In this document: positions 49,903 through 59,593 of the stretch, piece by piece
Layout of the letters: each line of letters starts with the position of its first letter
Numbering within the stretch: the first letter of the stretch is position 1
Source: a bacterium
Lineage (GTDB): Bacteria; Desulfobacterota; JAPLJL01
Direction: 5' to 3'
Assembly (NCBI GenBank): GCA_028713675.1
Contig: JAQTNV010000011.1
Span: forward strand, 1-64,000
DNA: 64,000 nt
Program-made: the position numbers and the translations under genes
Notes under the pieces: generated by a model
Seen by the model: the letters and a program-made list of their open reading frames with translations, nothing else
Databases searched by the model: none
Told to the model about the DNA's origin: nothing

Positions 49903-51159
49903 CTATGTTCCTTCCTCCCAGGCGGAAAGATACTTCTCCTGCGCCGGGGTCAGGCGGTCGATGTCGATCCCCATGGAGGCCAGCTTGGTCCGGGCGATTT
50001 CCCGGTCCAGGTCGGCGGGAACATTGTAGACCTGGGGCTTCAGACGGCCCCGGTTCTTGACCAGGTATTCCGCCGCCAGCGCCTGGTTGGCGAAGCTCAT
50101 GTCCATCACCATCGCCGGATGGCCCTCGGCCACCGCCAGGTTCACCAGCCGACCCTCCCCCAGGAGGTACACCCGCCGCCCGCCGGGGAGGGTGTATTCC
50201 TCGAGAAAGTCCCGGAGTTTGCGCTTCCGCTTGCTCATTTTTTCCAGCGCCGGGATGTCGATCTCGACGTTGAAGTGCCCGGAGTTGGCGATGATGGCCC
50301 CGTCCTTGATCCGCTTGAAGTGCTCCGCCCCGATCACGGTGGTGTTGCCCGTGACGGTGCAGAAGATGTCCCCTTCTTGGGCCGCCTTGGTCAGGGGCAT
50401 GACCCGGTAGCCGTCCATCACCGCCTCCAGGGCCCGGATGGGATTCACCTCGGTCACGATCACGTTCGCCCCCATCCCGCTGGCCCGCAGGGCCAGGCCT
50501 TTGCCGCACCATCCGTAACCGCAGACCACGAAGGTGGAGCCGGCCAGGAGCCGGTTGGTGGCCCGGATGATCCCGTCGATGGTGGACTGCCCGGTCCCGT
50601 AGCGGTTGTCGAAAAAGTGCTTGGTCTCCGCTTCGTTCACGGCGATGATCGGAAAGAGAAGCGCCCGGTGCTCCGCCATCGCCTTGAGCCGGATCACCCC
50701 GGTCGTGGTTTCCTCCGTCCCCCCGATGATCCCCTTGATCAGGTCTTTCCGCTGGGAATGGATGGTGGAAACCAGGTCGGCCCCGTCGTCCATGGTCAGC
50801 ACCGGCTTCGAATCGAGGACGGCGTTGATATGCTGGTAATAGGTCTTCCGGCCCTCCCCCTTGATCGCGAAGGTGGGAATCTTGAGCCGGCCGGCCATGA
50901 AGGCCGCCACTTCGTCCTGGGTGGAGAGGGGGTTGGAGGCGCAGACGGAAACCTGCGCTCCGCCGGCCGCCAGGGTCCGGACCAGGACCGCGGTCTCGGT
51001 GGTGACATGCAGGCAGGCCCCGATCCTGATCCCCTTCAGGGGTTTCTCGACCTCGAACCTCTCTTTGATCAGGTTCAGGACCGGCATCGACTGGGAGGCC
51101 CACTCGACCTTCAGTTCCCCCCGGGGGGCTAATTTTTTATCCTTGATATCGCTTTTCAT
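49903..51159 (-). CDS. ahcY: Adenosylhomocysteinase
   Basis: A 418-residue S-adenosylhomocysteine hydrolase, which splits AdoHcy to adenosine and homocysteine. The NAD+ site is [13 protein letters not shown] with an acidic end at [18 protein letters not shown] and [15 protein letters not shown] are the substrate blocks; SGHFNVEID is also conserved. It directly follows metK (two bases), forming a methyl-cycle pair. Confidence 0.97.
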   Translation of the reverse strand: MKSDIKDKKLAPRGELKVEWASQSMPVLNLIKERFEVEKPLKGIRIGACLHVTTETAVLVRTLAAGGAQVSVCASNPLSTQDEVAAFMAGRLKIPTFAIKGEGRKTYYQHINAVLDSKPVLTMDDGADLVSTIHSQRKDLIKGIIGGTEETTTGVIRLKAMAEHRALLFPIIAVNEAETKHFFDNRYGTGQSTIDGIIRATNRLLAGSTFVVCGYGWCGKGLALRASGMGANVIVTEVNPIRALEAVMDGYRVMPLTKAAQEGDIFCTVTGNTTVIGAEHFKRIKDGAIIANSGHFNVEIDIPALEKMSKRKRKLRDFLEEYTLPGGRRVYLLGEGRLVNLAVAEGHPAMVMDMSFANQALAAEYLVKNRGRLKPQVYNVPADLDREIARTKLASMGIDIDRLTPAQEKYLSAWEEGT

Positions 51160-51161
51160 TT

Positions 51162-52316
51162 TTACCTCACCGCTTTCTGCAGCGCCTTGACCCGGTCGGT
51201 ATGTTCCCAGGTAAATTCCGGCTCGGTCCGTCCGAAGTGTCCGTAGGCTGCGGTCGGCCGATAAATCGGCCGCAGGAGTTTGAGTTCCTTGATGATCTCG
51301 GCCGGCTTCAGCGAAAAAACCTGGTGGATGGCCGCTTCGATCTCGTTTTCCGGGATCTTCCCGGTCCCAAAGGTATTGGCGGAGACGTGGATGGGTTCCG
51401 CCCGCCCGATGACGTAGGCGAACTGGACCTCGACCCGCTCGGCCAGGCCGGCGGCCACCACATTCTTGGCGATGTAGCGGGCCATATAGGAAGCGCTCCG
51501 GTCCACCTTGGAGGGATCCTTGCCCGAGAAGGCGCCGCCCCCGTGGTGGGCGTGTCCGCCGTAGGTGTCCACGATGATCTTGCGCCCGGTCAGCCCCGTG
51601 TCCCCATGAGGGCCGCCGACCACAAACCGCCCGGTGTGATTGATCAGAATCGGAATCTTGCTGTCCCAGAGGCTCGGAGGGATGACCTTCTTGACCACCT
51701 CCTCGATCACTAATTCCTTGAGCACGTTGTTCTTCACTGTCGGGGTATGCTGGACCGCCATGACCACCGCTTCCATCTTGACCGGCTTCCCCTCCCGATA
51801 GCGGATGCTCACCTGGGACTTGCCGTCGGGCCGGAGGAAATCCACCACCTTCCGCTTCCGCACCTGGGCCAAACGCCGAACCAGGCGGTGGGCCAACATG
51901 ATCGGAAGAGGCATCAGTTCCGGGGTTTCCCGGCAGGCGAATCCGAACATCATCCCCTGGTCGCCGGCCCCCTGTTCCTTCCCGGCCTTGGTGTCCACCC
52001 CCTGGGCGATATCGGGCGACTGCCGCCCCAGGGTCCGGACCACCGCGCAGCTCTTATAGTCAAAACCGATTTCCGGATCGTCGTACCCGATTTCGCGGAT
52101 GGTCTGACGCGCCACTTGATCGTAATCCGGCTCGCAGCGGGTCGTGACCTCGCCCGCCAGGACGACCAGCCCGGTGGTCACCAGGGTCTCGCAGGCCACC
52201 CGCGCGGTGGGGTCTTCCCGGAGAATCGCGTCTACGACCGCATCCGAGATCTGGTCGGAAACCTTATCCGGATGTCCTTCGGCCACTGATTCCGATGTGA
52301 GTATCGTGCTCCGCAT
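51162..52316 (-). CDS. metK: S-adenosylmethionine synthetase
   Basis: A 384-residue Met[18 protein letters not shown] is the N-terminal signature, [12 protein letters not shown] the adenine/methionine loop, and [16 protein letters not shown] the phosphate-binding loop. It makes S-adenosylmethionine from ATP and methionine. The ATG lies inside the last 53 bases of the upstream ptsI gene, so the two genes overlap; the metK start cannot be moved without losing conserved sequence. Confidence 0.97.
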   Translation of the reverse strand: MRSTILTSESVAEGHPDKVSDQISDAVVDAILREDPTARVACETLVTTGLVVLAGEVTTRCEPDYDQVARQTIREIGYDDPEIGFDYKSCAVVRTLGRQSPDIAQGVDTKAGKEQGAGDQGMMFGFACRETPELMPLPIMLAHRLVRRLAQVRKRKVVDFLRPDGKSQVSIRYREGKPVKMEAVVMAVQHTPTVKNNVLKELVIEEVVKKVIPPSLWDSKIPILINHTGRFVVGGPHGDTGLTGRKIIVDTYGGHAHHGGGAFSGKDPSKVDRSASYMARYIAKNVVAAGLAERVEVQFAYVIGRAEPIHVSANTFGTGKIPENEIEAAIHQVFSLKPAEIIKELKLLRPIYRPTAAYGHFGRTEPEFTWEHTDRVKALQKAVR

Positions 52317-54135
52317 CCTTCACTCCTTTCGTTAGTTCATCATCTAGACCGGTTTTGTAAAATACCTGATCCGAGCGGAAGTCCGGAAACCATTCCTCCA
52401 TTTTTTTGGTCAGGATACTGGCGATTTCCGAACCGGTGGGAACCCCCAGAAGCCGGTCGGCCAGGTTCCGGGCCTCCCCCTGATCGATCATTCGGATCAT
52501 GCGCTTGATCCGGGGAATAGAATAAGGGCTCATGCTCAATTCTTCCAGTCCCAGCCCCAGGAGCACGGCGGTGTAGAAAGGGTCCCCCGCCATTTCCCCG
52601 CAGATGGCGACCTTGATCTGCTGGGCCCGTCCCGCGTCCGCTACCGAGCGGATCATCCGGAGCACCCCGGGGTGGAGCGGCTCGTAAAGATAGGAAACCG
52701 CCGCGTTGGCCCGGTCAATGGCCAGGGAATACTGAATCAGGTCGTTGGTGCCGATGCTGAAAAAATCCACCTCCCGGGCCAGGAGATCGGCCGCCGCCAC
52801 CGCCGAGGGGGTTTCCACCATGATTCCGATCGGGATCCCGGCGGCGAAACGGGCGCGGTCCTTTTTCAATTCCGCCTGGGCCTCCTCGATGATCTCCCGG
52901 GAGGCCCGCACCTCCTCCACCCCCGAGATCATCGGGATCATGATCTTCAGGTTCCCGAGTTCCCCCGCCCGGAGGATGCCCTTGAGCTGGGTTTTGAAAA
53001 TCTTGGGCTCCTTCAGACAGAAGCGGATGGCGCGCAGGCCCATGGCCGGGTTGAGTTCGGGGGCCAGTTCCAGCTGGGAGATGAACTTGTCCCCCCCGAT
53101 ATCCAGGGTCCGGATCACCGCCGGCCGGGGGAAAACCGCTTCCGCCACCTTCCGGTAATTCTGGTAATGCTCCTCCTCGGTGGGCAGGTCCTTCCGGTTC
53201 ATGAAGAGAAACTCGGTCCGGTAGAGCCCGACGCCCTCGGCCCCGTAGCGCTTGACCGCCCCCAGTTCCTCCAGGAGCTCGATGTTGGCCAGGAGCCGGA
53301 CCGGGTTTCCGTCCAGCGTCACCGCCGGCAGCCTCCGGTAGCGGGGCAGCTGGGTCTGGTAGGAGCGGAAGCTCTTCTTCAGTTCCGCGAACCGCTGCCG
53401 GGTGGCGGCGTCCGGGTTGATCACGACCTCGCCGCTGAAGCCGTCGATCGCGACCATGTCCCCGGTTTTCACCAGCTGGCTCACGTTTTTCAGGCCCACC
53501 ACCGCCGGGATTTCCAGCGAGCGGGCCATGATCGCGGTGTGGGAGCTCTTGCTCCCCATATCGGTGATGAAGCCGATCACCCGGGAGTGCACCATCTGGG
53601 CGGTGTCGGCGGGGGACAGGTCCCGGGCCGCCACGATCATGTTCCCCTTGACGTCCTCGATGCTCTCGGCCCGCCGCTTGAGCAGGCTCCGGAGGAGGCG
53701 CTCCACCGCGTAGTCGACGTCGCTCCGGCGCTCCCGGAAATACTCGTCCCCCAGGTGTTCGAAAACCGTTTTGATCCGGTCCCGGACCAGTTCCAAGGCC
53801 CACTCCGCGTTCAGCCCCTGCCGGATCCCGTCCTCGGTCCCCTGGAGGAGAAGCGCATCCTTCAGGATCAGGACCTGGGCGTCGATGATGTACTGGAGGT
53901 CCCGGCTTTCCTCGGTCTGGATCCTTTTCTTGATCAGTTCGAGCTGACGCTGGGTCGCGGTCAGGGCTTTCTTGAAGCGCGCGAGTTCGGCCTCGGCTCC
54001 CTCGGGCGGGATCCGAGAATGGGGCGCCGCCACCCGCTCCCGGTCCAAGAGATAGATCTGCCCGACGGCTACGCCCTCGCTCACCCCCAGGCCCTTGAGC
54101 TGGACCAGGTCTTTCTTCGTCTCTTCCCCGGGCAC
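52264..54135 (-). CDS. ptsI: Phosphoenolpyruvate-protein phosphotransferase (enzyme I)
   Basis: A 623-residue EI. The phosphorylated histidine is in [23 protein letters not shown]-binding blocks are [14 protein letters not shown] and [19 protein letters not shown]. It passes phosphate from PEP to HPr. Its C-terminus extends about 40 residues beyond E. coli EI (575), and the last part overlaps metK. The gene is one base from ptsH. No EIIB/EIIC genes are found, so it probably serves regulation. Confidence 0.96.
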   Translation of the reverse strand: MPGEETKKDLVQLKGLGVSEGVAVGQIYLLDRERVAAPHSRIPPEGAEAELARFKKALTATQRQLELIKKRIQTEESRDLQYIIDAQVLILKDALLLQGTEDGIRQGLNAEWALELVRDRIKTVFEHLGDEYFRERRSDVDYAVERLLRSLLKRRAESIEDVKGNMIVAARDLSPADTAQMVHSRVIGFITDMGSKSSHTAIMARSLEIPAVVGLKNVSQLVKTGDMVAIDGFSGEVVINPDAATRQRFAELKKSFRSYQTQLPRYRRLPAVTLDGNPVRLLANIELLEELGAVKRYGAEGVGLYRTEFLFMNRKDLPTEEEHYQNYRKVAEAVFPRPAVIRTLDIGGDKFISQLELAPELNPAMGLRAIRFCLKEPKIFKTQLKGILRAGELGNLKIMIPMISGVEEVRASREIIEEAQAELKKDRARFAAGIPIGIMVETPSAVAAADLLAREVDFFSIGTNDLIQYSLAIDRANAAVSYLYEPLHPGVLRMIRSVADAGRAQQIKVAICGEMAGDPFYTAVLLGLGLEELSMSPYSIPRIKRMIRMIDQGEARNLADRLLGVPTGSEIASILTKKMEEWFPDFRSDQVFYKTGLDDELTKGVKDAEHDTHIGISGRRTSG

Positions 54136-54136
54136 C

Positions 54137-54403
54137 TTATTCCTCCCCGAATTTTCCCATGATCAGGCTCCCGAGCAGGGCCATGGCCTCTTTCTCGTCG
54201 GGTCCTTCCACGGTCAGGACGATCAGGCTCCCCTGGACCGCGGCCAGGGTCAGGATGCCCATGATGCTCTTCCCGTTCACCTCCCGGTCACCGCTCTTGA
54301 CCCGGATCTCGGAGGTGAAGCGGTTCGCGGTCTTCACCATCTGGGCGGCCGCCCGGGCGTGCAGGCCCAGGCGGTTGGCAATCGTGTACTGCGCTGTGAC
54401 CAA
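54137..54403 (-). CDS. ptsH: Phosphocarrier protein HPr
   Basis: An 88-residue HPr. The start is TTG with AGGAGG six bases before. H15 (GLHARAAA) is the EI-phosphorylated residue; the usual proline at position 18 is alanine. S46 (NGKSIMGIL) is the target of HprK, whose gene is nearby. Acts as carrier to EIIA(Man) and as a regulatory signal. Confidence 0.95.
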   Translation of the reverse strand: MVTAQYTIANRLGLHARAAAQMVKTANRFTSEIRVKSGDREVNGKSIMGILTLAAVQGSLIVLTVEGPDEKEAMALLGSLIMGKFGEE

Positions 54404-54416
54404 GCAGAGCCTCCTT

Positions 54417-54827
54417 TCACTTTTTCTGGCCCCGGTCCAGAATCTCGCTGGCCAGGGAAATATTCCGCTGTCCGCTTTCCCGGACTTCCTGGGCGTAAGC
54501 CTGGAGGTTGATTCCCTCCCGGTTCCCGATCAGCTTCAAAACCATCGGCAGGTTCATGCCGGAAATCACCTCCACCTTCCCCGGCTCCATGAAGCTCAGG
54601 CTCAAGTTCGAGGGCGTCCCCCCGAACATGTCGGTCAGCACCAGCACCCCTTCCGCTCCCGCGACCTGCCGGATCGCTTCCTTGATCTTTTTCTGGAGCG
54701 CCTCCAGGGGCTCTTCCTGGTTGACCCGGACCGCCACCACCCTTTCCATTTTTCCGGCGATGAATTCCGCGGTCCGCATCATTTCTTCCGCCAGGCTCCC
54801 ATGCCCGACCAGCACTACTCCCACCAT
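54417..54827 (-). CDS. PTS mannose-type EIIA domain protein
   Basis: A 136-residue EIIA of the Man family. ATG 54827 follows GGGGAGGAG; the longer frame lies over rapZ and is discarded. VGHGSLAEEMM has the phosphorylated histidine near residue 9. LTDMFGGTPSN is the second conserved block. With no IIB/IIC/IID in the window, it likely acts as the end point of a regulatory phosphorelay. Confidence 0.92.
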   Translation of the reverse strand: MVGVVLVGHGSLAEEMMRTAEFIAGKMERVVAVRVNQEEPLEALQKKIKEAIRQVAGAEGVLVLTDMFGGTPSNLSLSFMEPGKVEVISGMNLPMVLKLIGNREGINLQAYAQEVRESGQRNISLASEILDRGQKK

Positions 54828-54843
54828 GATTCTCCTCCCCTCC

Positions 54844-55707
54844 CTAGCCGGAATCCCGGTGGGAGACGTTGACCCGGTATCCTCCCTCACGCAGTAAATT
54901 CCCGACCCGCTCGGCCACCGCCACCGAGCGGTGCTGGCCGCCGGTGCAGCCGAAGGCAATGGTGCAGAACGGCCGCCCCTCCTTCTGGTAGCAGGGCAGC
55001 AGGAAATTCAGGAAATCCCGGACCAGCCGGACAAATTCGGCCCCCTCGGGCCGGGAAAATATATATTCCTGGACCCGCGGGTCCGTGCCGTTCAGGGTCC
55101 GGAGTTCCTCCACGAAAAAGGGGTTGGGCAGGAAACGCACGTCCAGGACCAGGTCGGCGTTGAAGGGAATCCCGGCCTTGTACCCGAAGGAAAGCAGCTT
55201 GACGGCGAAGGGCTCCCCCGCCGTGCTGGCGGCAAAATAGTCCCGGACCGCCCGGCGGAACTGGGGGATTGAATAAAGAGTGGTGTCCCAGATTTTGTCC
55301 GCGAGTTCCCGGATCGGCCGGAGTTCCTCCCTTTCGCGGGCCACTCCGGCCAGGAGATCGGCGCCCTCCGCCAGCGGATGCCGGCGGCGGGTCTCGGAAA
55401 ACCGCCGGGCCAGGACGGTATCCTCACATTCCAGGAAAAGCAGCTCGGGAATCACCTCCGCCTTCAGGGCCCGGTACATCTCGGGAAAATCCGGCAGGGA
55501 CTCGCGCGCCCGGATGTCGATGACCAGGGCCACCTTGGTGATCTCCGCCCGGGAGAGGGAAAGCATTTCCACGAACTTGGGCAGGAAAGCGATCGGAAGA
55601 TTGTCCACGCAGTAAAACCCGAGGTCCTCGAGCTCATGCATGGCCGAGGTCTTTCCCGATCCGGAAAGCCCGGAGAGAATCACCATCCGCAGGTTAGGTT
55701 TTGTCAC
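54844..55707 (-). CDS. rapZ: RNase adapter / nucleotide-binding protein RapZ
   Basis: A 287-residue RapZ (YvcJ/YhbJ). The P-loop is GLSGSGKTSAMHELED near the N-terminus; DIRARESL and LFLECEDTVLARRFSETRR follow. The C-terminal CTGGQHRSVAVAE is the signature of the regulatory domain. It starts with GTG (AGGAGG nine bases upstream) and overlaps hprK by 14 bases. In E. coli it controls GlmS through small RNA decay; in other bacteria the role is less clear. Confidence 0.95.
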   Translation of the reverse strand: MTKPNLRMVILSGLSGSGKTSAMHELEDLGFYCVDNLPIAFLPKFVEMLSLSRAEITKVALVIDIRARESLPDFPEMYRALKAEVIPELLFLECEDTVLARRFSETRRRHPLAEGADLLAGVAREREELRPIRELADKIWDTTLYSIPQFRRAVRDYFAASTAGEPFAVKLLSFGYKAGIPFNADLVLDVRFLPNPFFVEELRTLNGTDPRVQEYIFSRPEGAEFVRLVRDFLNFLLPCYQKEGRPFCTIAFGCTGGQHRSVAVAERVGNLLREGGYRVNVSHRDSG

Positions 55708-56686
55708 GCTTCCGGTCCTCCTTGACCGCCTCCGGGGCGCTGCGCCGGCTCAAAACCTGGTCCAGGCGCCGGGCCGAATAATGCCCCATGTTTTTCAACA
55801 GCTGGTTGCGCGCCGCCACCTCGATGATCGTGGCGATGTTCCGTCCCGGGCTGACCGGGATCCGCACGTAGGGGATCGGCGCCCCCAGGATTTCCTTGTA
55901 CTTGTCGTCCAGGCCCAGGCGGTCGTAGTCCCCCTCCGGCTCCCAGTCCACCAGTTCGATGATCAGGTCGATTTCCTTCTCCTCCCGGATGGCGGAAACC
56001 CCGAACAGGTCCTGGATGTTGATGATCCCCACCCCCCGGATTTCCATGTGATACTTGATCGGGCTCGCCGCCCGCCCCCGCAGGGCCCCGCGGTGGTAAT
56101 AGCGGATCTCGACCAGGTCGTCGGCCACCAGGCGGTGGCCCCGGTTGACCAGGTCCAGGGCGCTTTCGCTCTTGCCGATCCCGCTCCGGCCCATGACCAG
56201 GACCCCGAGTTCGAGGATCTCGAGCAGCACCCCGTGCAGGTTGGTCTTTTCGGAGAGGTGCTCCTCCAGGAACTCGGAGAGGGTCGCGATCACCTCCCGG
56301 CTCTTTCCCTGGCAGAAAAATACCGGGACCCCCGCAAGCTCGAAGAGCTCTTTCCAGACGGGGGGAAATTCCACCCGCTCCTGGGTGGCCACCATCACCG
56401 CCGGCACCCCCAGGGAAAGCATCCGCGCCAGGGCCGGTTTCTGCTGTTCCTCCGGAAGGGAGAAAAGGTAATCGATCTCGGTCCGGCCGATCACCTGGAT
56501 CCGGTCGGGGTGAAAGTTTTCCATGAATCCGGCCAGGGCCACTCCCGGGCGCTGGACCAGGGAAGAGGTGATCTTCCGGGAGAGACCCGCCTCCCCGGCC
56601 AGGAGGACCAGCGGGAAGGGAAAGCTGGAGGCGCGGCCGGAAAGCTCTTCGACCGTGATAAAAAGCTGGGGTTGCGGATCGCTCAG
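55694..56686 (-). CDS. hprK: HPr kinase/phosphorylase, probable CTG start
   Basis: A 330-residue HprK. The P-loop is VLVMGRSGIGKSESALDLV and the signature loop EIRGVGIINIQDLFG. An ATG/GTG/TTG start exists only at 56542, which would drop about 48 residues. The preceding codons encode sequence typical of the family N-terminal domain (LFITVEELSG, LVLLAGEAGL, SLVQRPG). The only start near a Shine-Dalgarno site (AGGAGGAGGAA) is a CTG at 56686, overlapping the rpoN stop (CTGA). It phosphorylates and dephosphorylates HPr at Ser46. Confidence 0.88.
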   Translation of the reverse strand: MSDPQPQLFITVEELSGRASSFPFPLVLLAGEAGLSRKITSSLVQRPGVALAGFMENFHPDRIQVIGRTEIDYLFSLPEEQQKPALARMLSLGVPAVMVATQERVEFPPVWKELFELAGVPVFFCQGKSREVIATLSEFLEEHLSEKTNLHGVLLEILELGVLVMGRSGIGKSESALDLVNRGHRLVADDLVEIRYYHRGALRGRAASPIKYHMEIRGVGIINIQDLFGVSAIREEKEIDLIIELVDWEPEGDYDRLGLDDKYKEILGAPIPYVRIPVSPGRNIATIIEVAARNQLLKNMGHYSARRLDQVLSRRSAPEAVKEDRKRDKT

Positions 56687-58209
56687 GGTTCCTCCTCCTC
56701 TGCCGGGATTTCCGTCTCCTCCGGCTCGGCCGGCTCCTCCGGCGGCAGTTCCGGGAACGCGCGCGGGCCTTCTTCCCCGGCCTCCGCCCTGTCCCGGTCC
56801 TTCAGAAAATAGGCCTGCTGTCTCTCCTGGGCCGCCGGGATCTTCAGGACCTTCCGGTACTTGGTCACCGTCCGGCGGGAGATCCGGACCCCCTCCCGCT
56901 GGAGGGCATCCGCCAGTTCCTGGTCGGTCAGGGGCTCCCGTCGGTTCTCGGCCTCCACGATTTTGCGCAGCTGCTTCCGGACGTTGCCCGAGGCCACCAT
57001 CCCCCCGTGCTCATCCTCGATCCCGCGGTTGAAAAAAGTCTTGAAGGCAAAAAGACCGTGGGGGGTGTGGACGTACTTGTTGGCCACCGCCCGGCTCACC
57101 GTGGACTCGTGGACCCCCACCTGCTCCGCGATATCCTTCAGGGCCAGGGGACGGAAAAAGCCCGGCCCCCGGTCAAAGAAATCCGGCTGCAGTTTCACCA
57201 GGGCCTCGGCCACCCGGTAAAGCGTGTGCCGCCTCTGGTTCACCGCCCGGATCAGCCAGACCGCCTTGCGCATCCGCTCCTGGAAATACTGCTTGTCCCC
57301 GGAGCCGAGGCTCCCGCCCGAAAGCAGGCCCTGGCAGTAATTCGAGATCCGCAGCTTGGGCAGGCCGTCCTCGTTCAGGAGCACGCTGTAACCGGATTGT
57401 TCGTCCATCTTGAAAATGAAAACGTCCGGGACCAGGTAGACCGGATCGACCGGGTTGAAGGAGCGCCCCGGCCGGGGATCCAGCTCGGAGAGAAACTGGA
57501 TGGCCCGCTTGACCGCCGGGCGGCCGGCCCCGGTCTCGCGGGCGATTTTCTCGCTGTCCCCGTTCTCCAGCTCGGGCAGGTACCGGCGGAGAATCAGCTC
57601 GGCCAGGGGGTCCTTGAGCTTGCGTTCCCGGAGCTGGATCCGCAGGCATTCCTCCAGGTTCCGCGCCGCCACCCCCGGCGGGTCGAACCCCTGCAGGAGC
57701 TGGATCATCTCTCGGACCCGTTCCGGTTCCGCCCCGGTTTCCCCCGCGATTTCCTCCTCGGAGCTCCGGAGATACCCGTCCTCATCGATAAGCCCGATCA
57801 GATAATTCCCCAGTTCGAACCGCTCCGGGTCCAGGGGGGAAAGCTTCAGCTGCCAGGAGAGGTGCTCGGCCAGGCCCTCGGGCCGGGAGTAATTCTCGTT
57901 CGGGAGCGGGGTGTAATACTCCTTGGTCCTCCGGGAAGCTTCCCCCTCCCGGTAATGTCCGTCCCAGTATTCCTCCCAGTTCACTTCCGAGCCGCAGGTG
58001 GTCGGGGGTTCCTTTTCCTCCCCGGGGACCGCGGGCGCTTCTTCTTCGCCCAGGGACTCTTCCAGGACCGGGTTTTCCTCGAGTTCCTTCCTGACCATGG
58101 TGATCAGCTCCAGGCGCGAGACCTGCAGGAGCTCGATCGCCTGCTTCAGGGCGGGGGTAATGACCAGCTGGGTCTGGAGCCGGGGGCTCTGTTTGAGTTC
58201 GATCGCCAT
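56683..58209 (-). CDS. rpoN: RNA polymerase sigma-54 factor
   Basis: A 508-residue sigma-54. Region I starts MAIELKQSPRLQTQLVITPA and is rich in leucine and glutamine. The core-binding and helix-turn-helix domain includes HESTVSRAVANKYVHTPHG. The RpoN box is present as SRRTVTKYRKVL near the C-terminus, with a change at the first position of the usual ARRTVAKYR. About 45 acidic, proline-rich residues follow the box, which is a longer tail than usual. No hpf gene lies between it and hprK, unlike many relatives. Confidence 0.96.
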   Translation of the reverse strand: MAIELKQSPRLQTQLVITPALKQAIELLQVSRLELITMVRKELEENPVLEESLGEEEAPAVPGEEKEPPTTCGSEVNWEEYWDGHYREGEASRRTKEYYTPLPNENYSRPEGLAEHLSWQLKLSPLDPERFELGNYLIGLIDEDGYLRSSEEEIAGETGAEPERVREMIQLLQGFDPPGVAARNLEECLRIQLRERKLKDPLAELILRRYLPELENGDSEKIARETGAGRPAVKRAIQFLSELDPRPGRSFNPVDPVYLVPDVFIFKMDEQSGYSVLLNEDGLPKLRISNYCQGLLSGGSLGSGDKQYFQERMRKAVWLIRAVNQRRHTLYRVAEALVKLQPDFFDRGPGFFRPLALKDIAEQVGVHESTVSRAVANKYVHTPHGLFAFKTFFNRGIEDEHGGMVASGNVRKQLRKIVEAENRREPLTDQELADALQREGVRISRRTVTKYRKVLKIPAAQERQQAYFLKDRDRAEAGEEGPRAFPELPPEEPAEPEETEIPAEEEEP

Positions 58210-58213
58210 CGGA

Positions 58214-58972
58214 TTAAAGCCGGAAACGCTCCCCCAGGTAGACCTCCCGGACCTGGGGGTGCTCCACGATCTCCGCCGGGGTCCCCCCGGTCAGGATCAC
58301 CCCGTCGTTCAGGATATAGGCCCGGTCGCAGACCCAGAGGGTTTCCCGCACGTTGTGATCGGAGATCAGCACCCCGATCCCCCGGGCTTTCAATTTTTTG
58401 ATCATTTCCTGCAGTTCGGCCACCGCGATCGGGTCGACCCCGGTAAAGGGTTCATCGAGGAGGAGAAAAACGGGATTAAGGGCCAGGGCCCGGGCCACCT
58501 CGACCCGGCGCCTCTCCCCCCCGGAGAGGGTGTCGGCCCGCTGTTTCCGGAGCTTATCCACCTCCAGCTCCCGGAGCAGGGTTTCGATCCGCTCCTCCCG
58601 CTCCGCGGGCGGAATCTCCTGGTATTCCAGCACCGCCCGGAGGTTGTCCTCCACCGACAGCCGGCGGAAAATCGAGGGTTCCTGGGCCAGGAAGCTGATG
58701 CCCATCCGGGCCCGTTCCGCCACCGGTTTCCGGGTGATGTCCTGCTCCCGGAACCAGACCCGGCCCCGCTCGGGATGCACCAGGCCCATCACCATGTAAA
58801 AGGTCGTGGTCTTGCCGGCGCCGTTGGGCCCCAGGAATCCCACCACCTCTCCCGGCGAGAGGGAGAGCGAAACCCCCCTGACCACCTCGCGGCGGCGGTA
58901 GGATTTATGCAGATCCTCCGCCCGCAGGTTGCCGTCGGCGGCCGCGGACGCGGGGCTGGCTGTTTCCGTCAT
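58214..58972 (-). CDS. lptB: Lipopolysaccharide export ABC ATPase LptB
   Basis: A 252-residue ABC ATPase. Walker A is GPNGAGKTTTFY, signature LSGGERRRVEVARAL, Walker B LLLDEPFTGVDP, with SDHNVRETL switch. The sequence matches LptB rather than general ABC proteins, and it sits between lptA and rpoN as in proteobacteria. It overlaps lptA by one base. Confidence 0.95.
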   Translation of the reverse strand: MTETASPASAAADGNLRAEDLHKSYRRREVVRGVSLSLSPGEVVGFLGPNGAGKTTTFYMVMGLVHPERGRVWFREQDITRKPVAERARMGISFLAQEPSIFRRLSVEDNLRAVLEYQEIPPAEREERIETLLRELEVDKLRKQRADTLSGGERRRVEVARALALNPVFLLLDEPFTGVDPIAVAELQEMIKKLKARGIGVLISDHNVRETLWVCDRAYILNDGVILTGGTPAEIVEHPQVREVYLGERFRL

Positions 58973-59553
58973 CAGGGCTTGACCTCTTTTTCTTTCCCCT
59001 TCGCCGGGGATTTTTTTTCCTTCATCTGCTTCAGGCGCTGGCTGCCCACCCGGGCCCGGGCGGAGTCCACCTCGTAACGGTTCTTGGCCAGGTCCACCCG
59101 GATGCGTTCCCCCTCCACCTGGTCTTCCCCCTGGATGAGGCGGGGAGACCCGGTGAGCACCATCATTTCTCCCGGCACATCGTATTCCGCCTTGTCCCCC
59201 ACGGCGATCCGGTCCCCCTGGCTCATCTTGACGTTCCCGGTCGCCGTGATCCGGGTGACCTCCCGGTTCTGGGGGTTGAAATAGGCTTCCACCCGGTCGG
59301 TCGAGAGGGTCAGGTCCCCCTGCCGGAGGACCACCGAGCCGGTGAAAATCAGGACCCCCGCCTGGTTGTCCGCCTCCAGCCGTTCGGACTGGATCCGCAC
59401 CGGCTTGTCGCTCTTCCCGAGAAACCGGCTGATCCCCGCGGGACTCGTCCCGGAGGTATTTACTCCGGAGGGATTCTGGGCGGAAGCGGCGCCGGCCAGG
59501 AAAATTCCCAGCAGGGCCGGGATTATATTTAGCAAAAATCGTTCCTTGTTCAT
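58972..59553 (-). CDS. lptA: LPS transport periplasmic protein LptA
   Basis: A 193-residue OstA-type protein with signal peptide (LLGIFLAGAASA). The beta-jellyroll shows repeating strands with VLRQGDLTLSTDRVEAYF, VTRITATGNVKMSQGDRIA and KAEYDVPGEMMVLTG. It bridges LPS between the inner-membrane complex and LptD. No lptC lies upstream; the preceding gene is a nucleotidyltransferase. Confidence 0.92.
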   Translation of the reverse strand: MNKERFLLNIIPALLGIFLAGAASAQNPSGVNTSGTSPAGISRFLGKSDKPVRIQSERLEADNQAGVLIFTGSVVLRQGDLTLSTDRVEAYFNPQNREVTRITATGNVKMSQGDRIAVGDKAEYDVPGEMMVLTGSPRLIQGEDQVEGERIRVDLAKNRYEVDSARARVGSQRLKQMKEKKSPAKGKEKEVKP

Positions 59554-59593
59554 GTTCGTAACCCTATAAATTTTTCCAGACTGGCGGGATAAG

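Noticed and set aside
49811-51103. 430-codon minus-strand frame overlapping ahcY in another frame
   Set aside because: Low-complexity Gly/Arg/Pro product; ahcY in the true frame has all its motifs.
54417-54959. Longer start for the EIIA gene at 54959
   Set aside because: The extra 44 codons overlap rapZ and are low-complexity; ATG 54827 has GGGGAGGAG before it and gives the normal family N-terminus.
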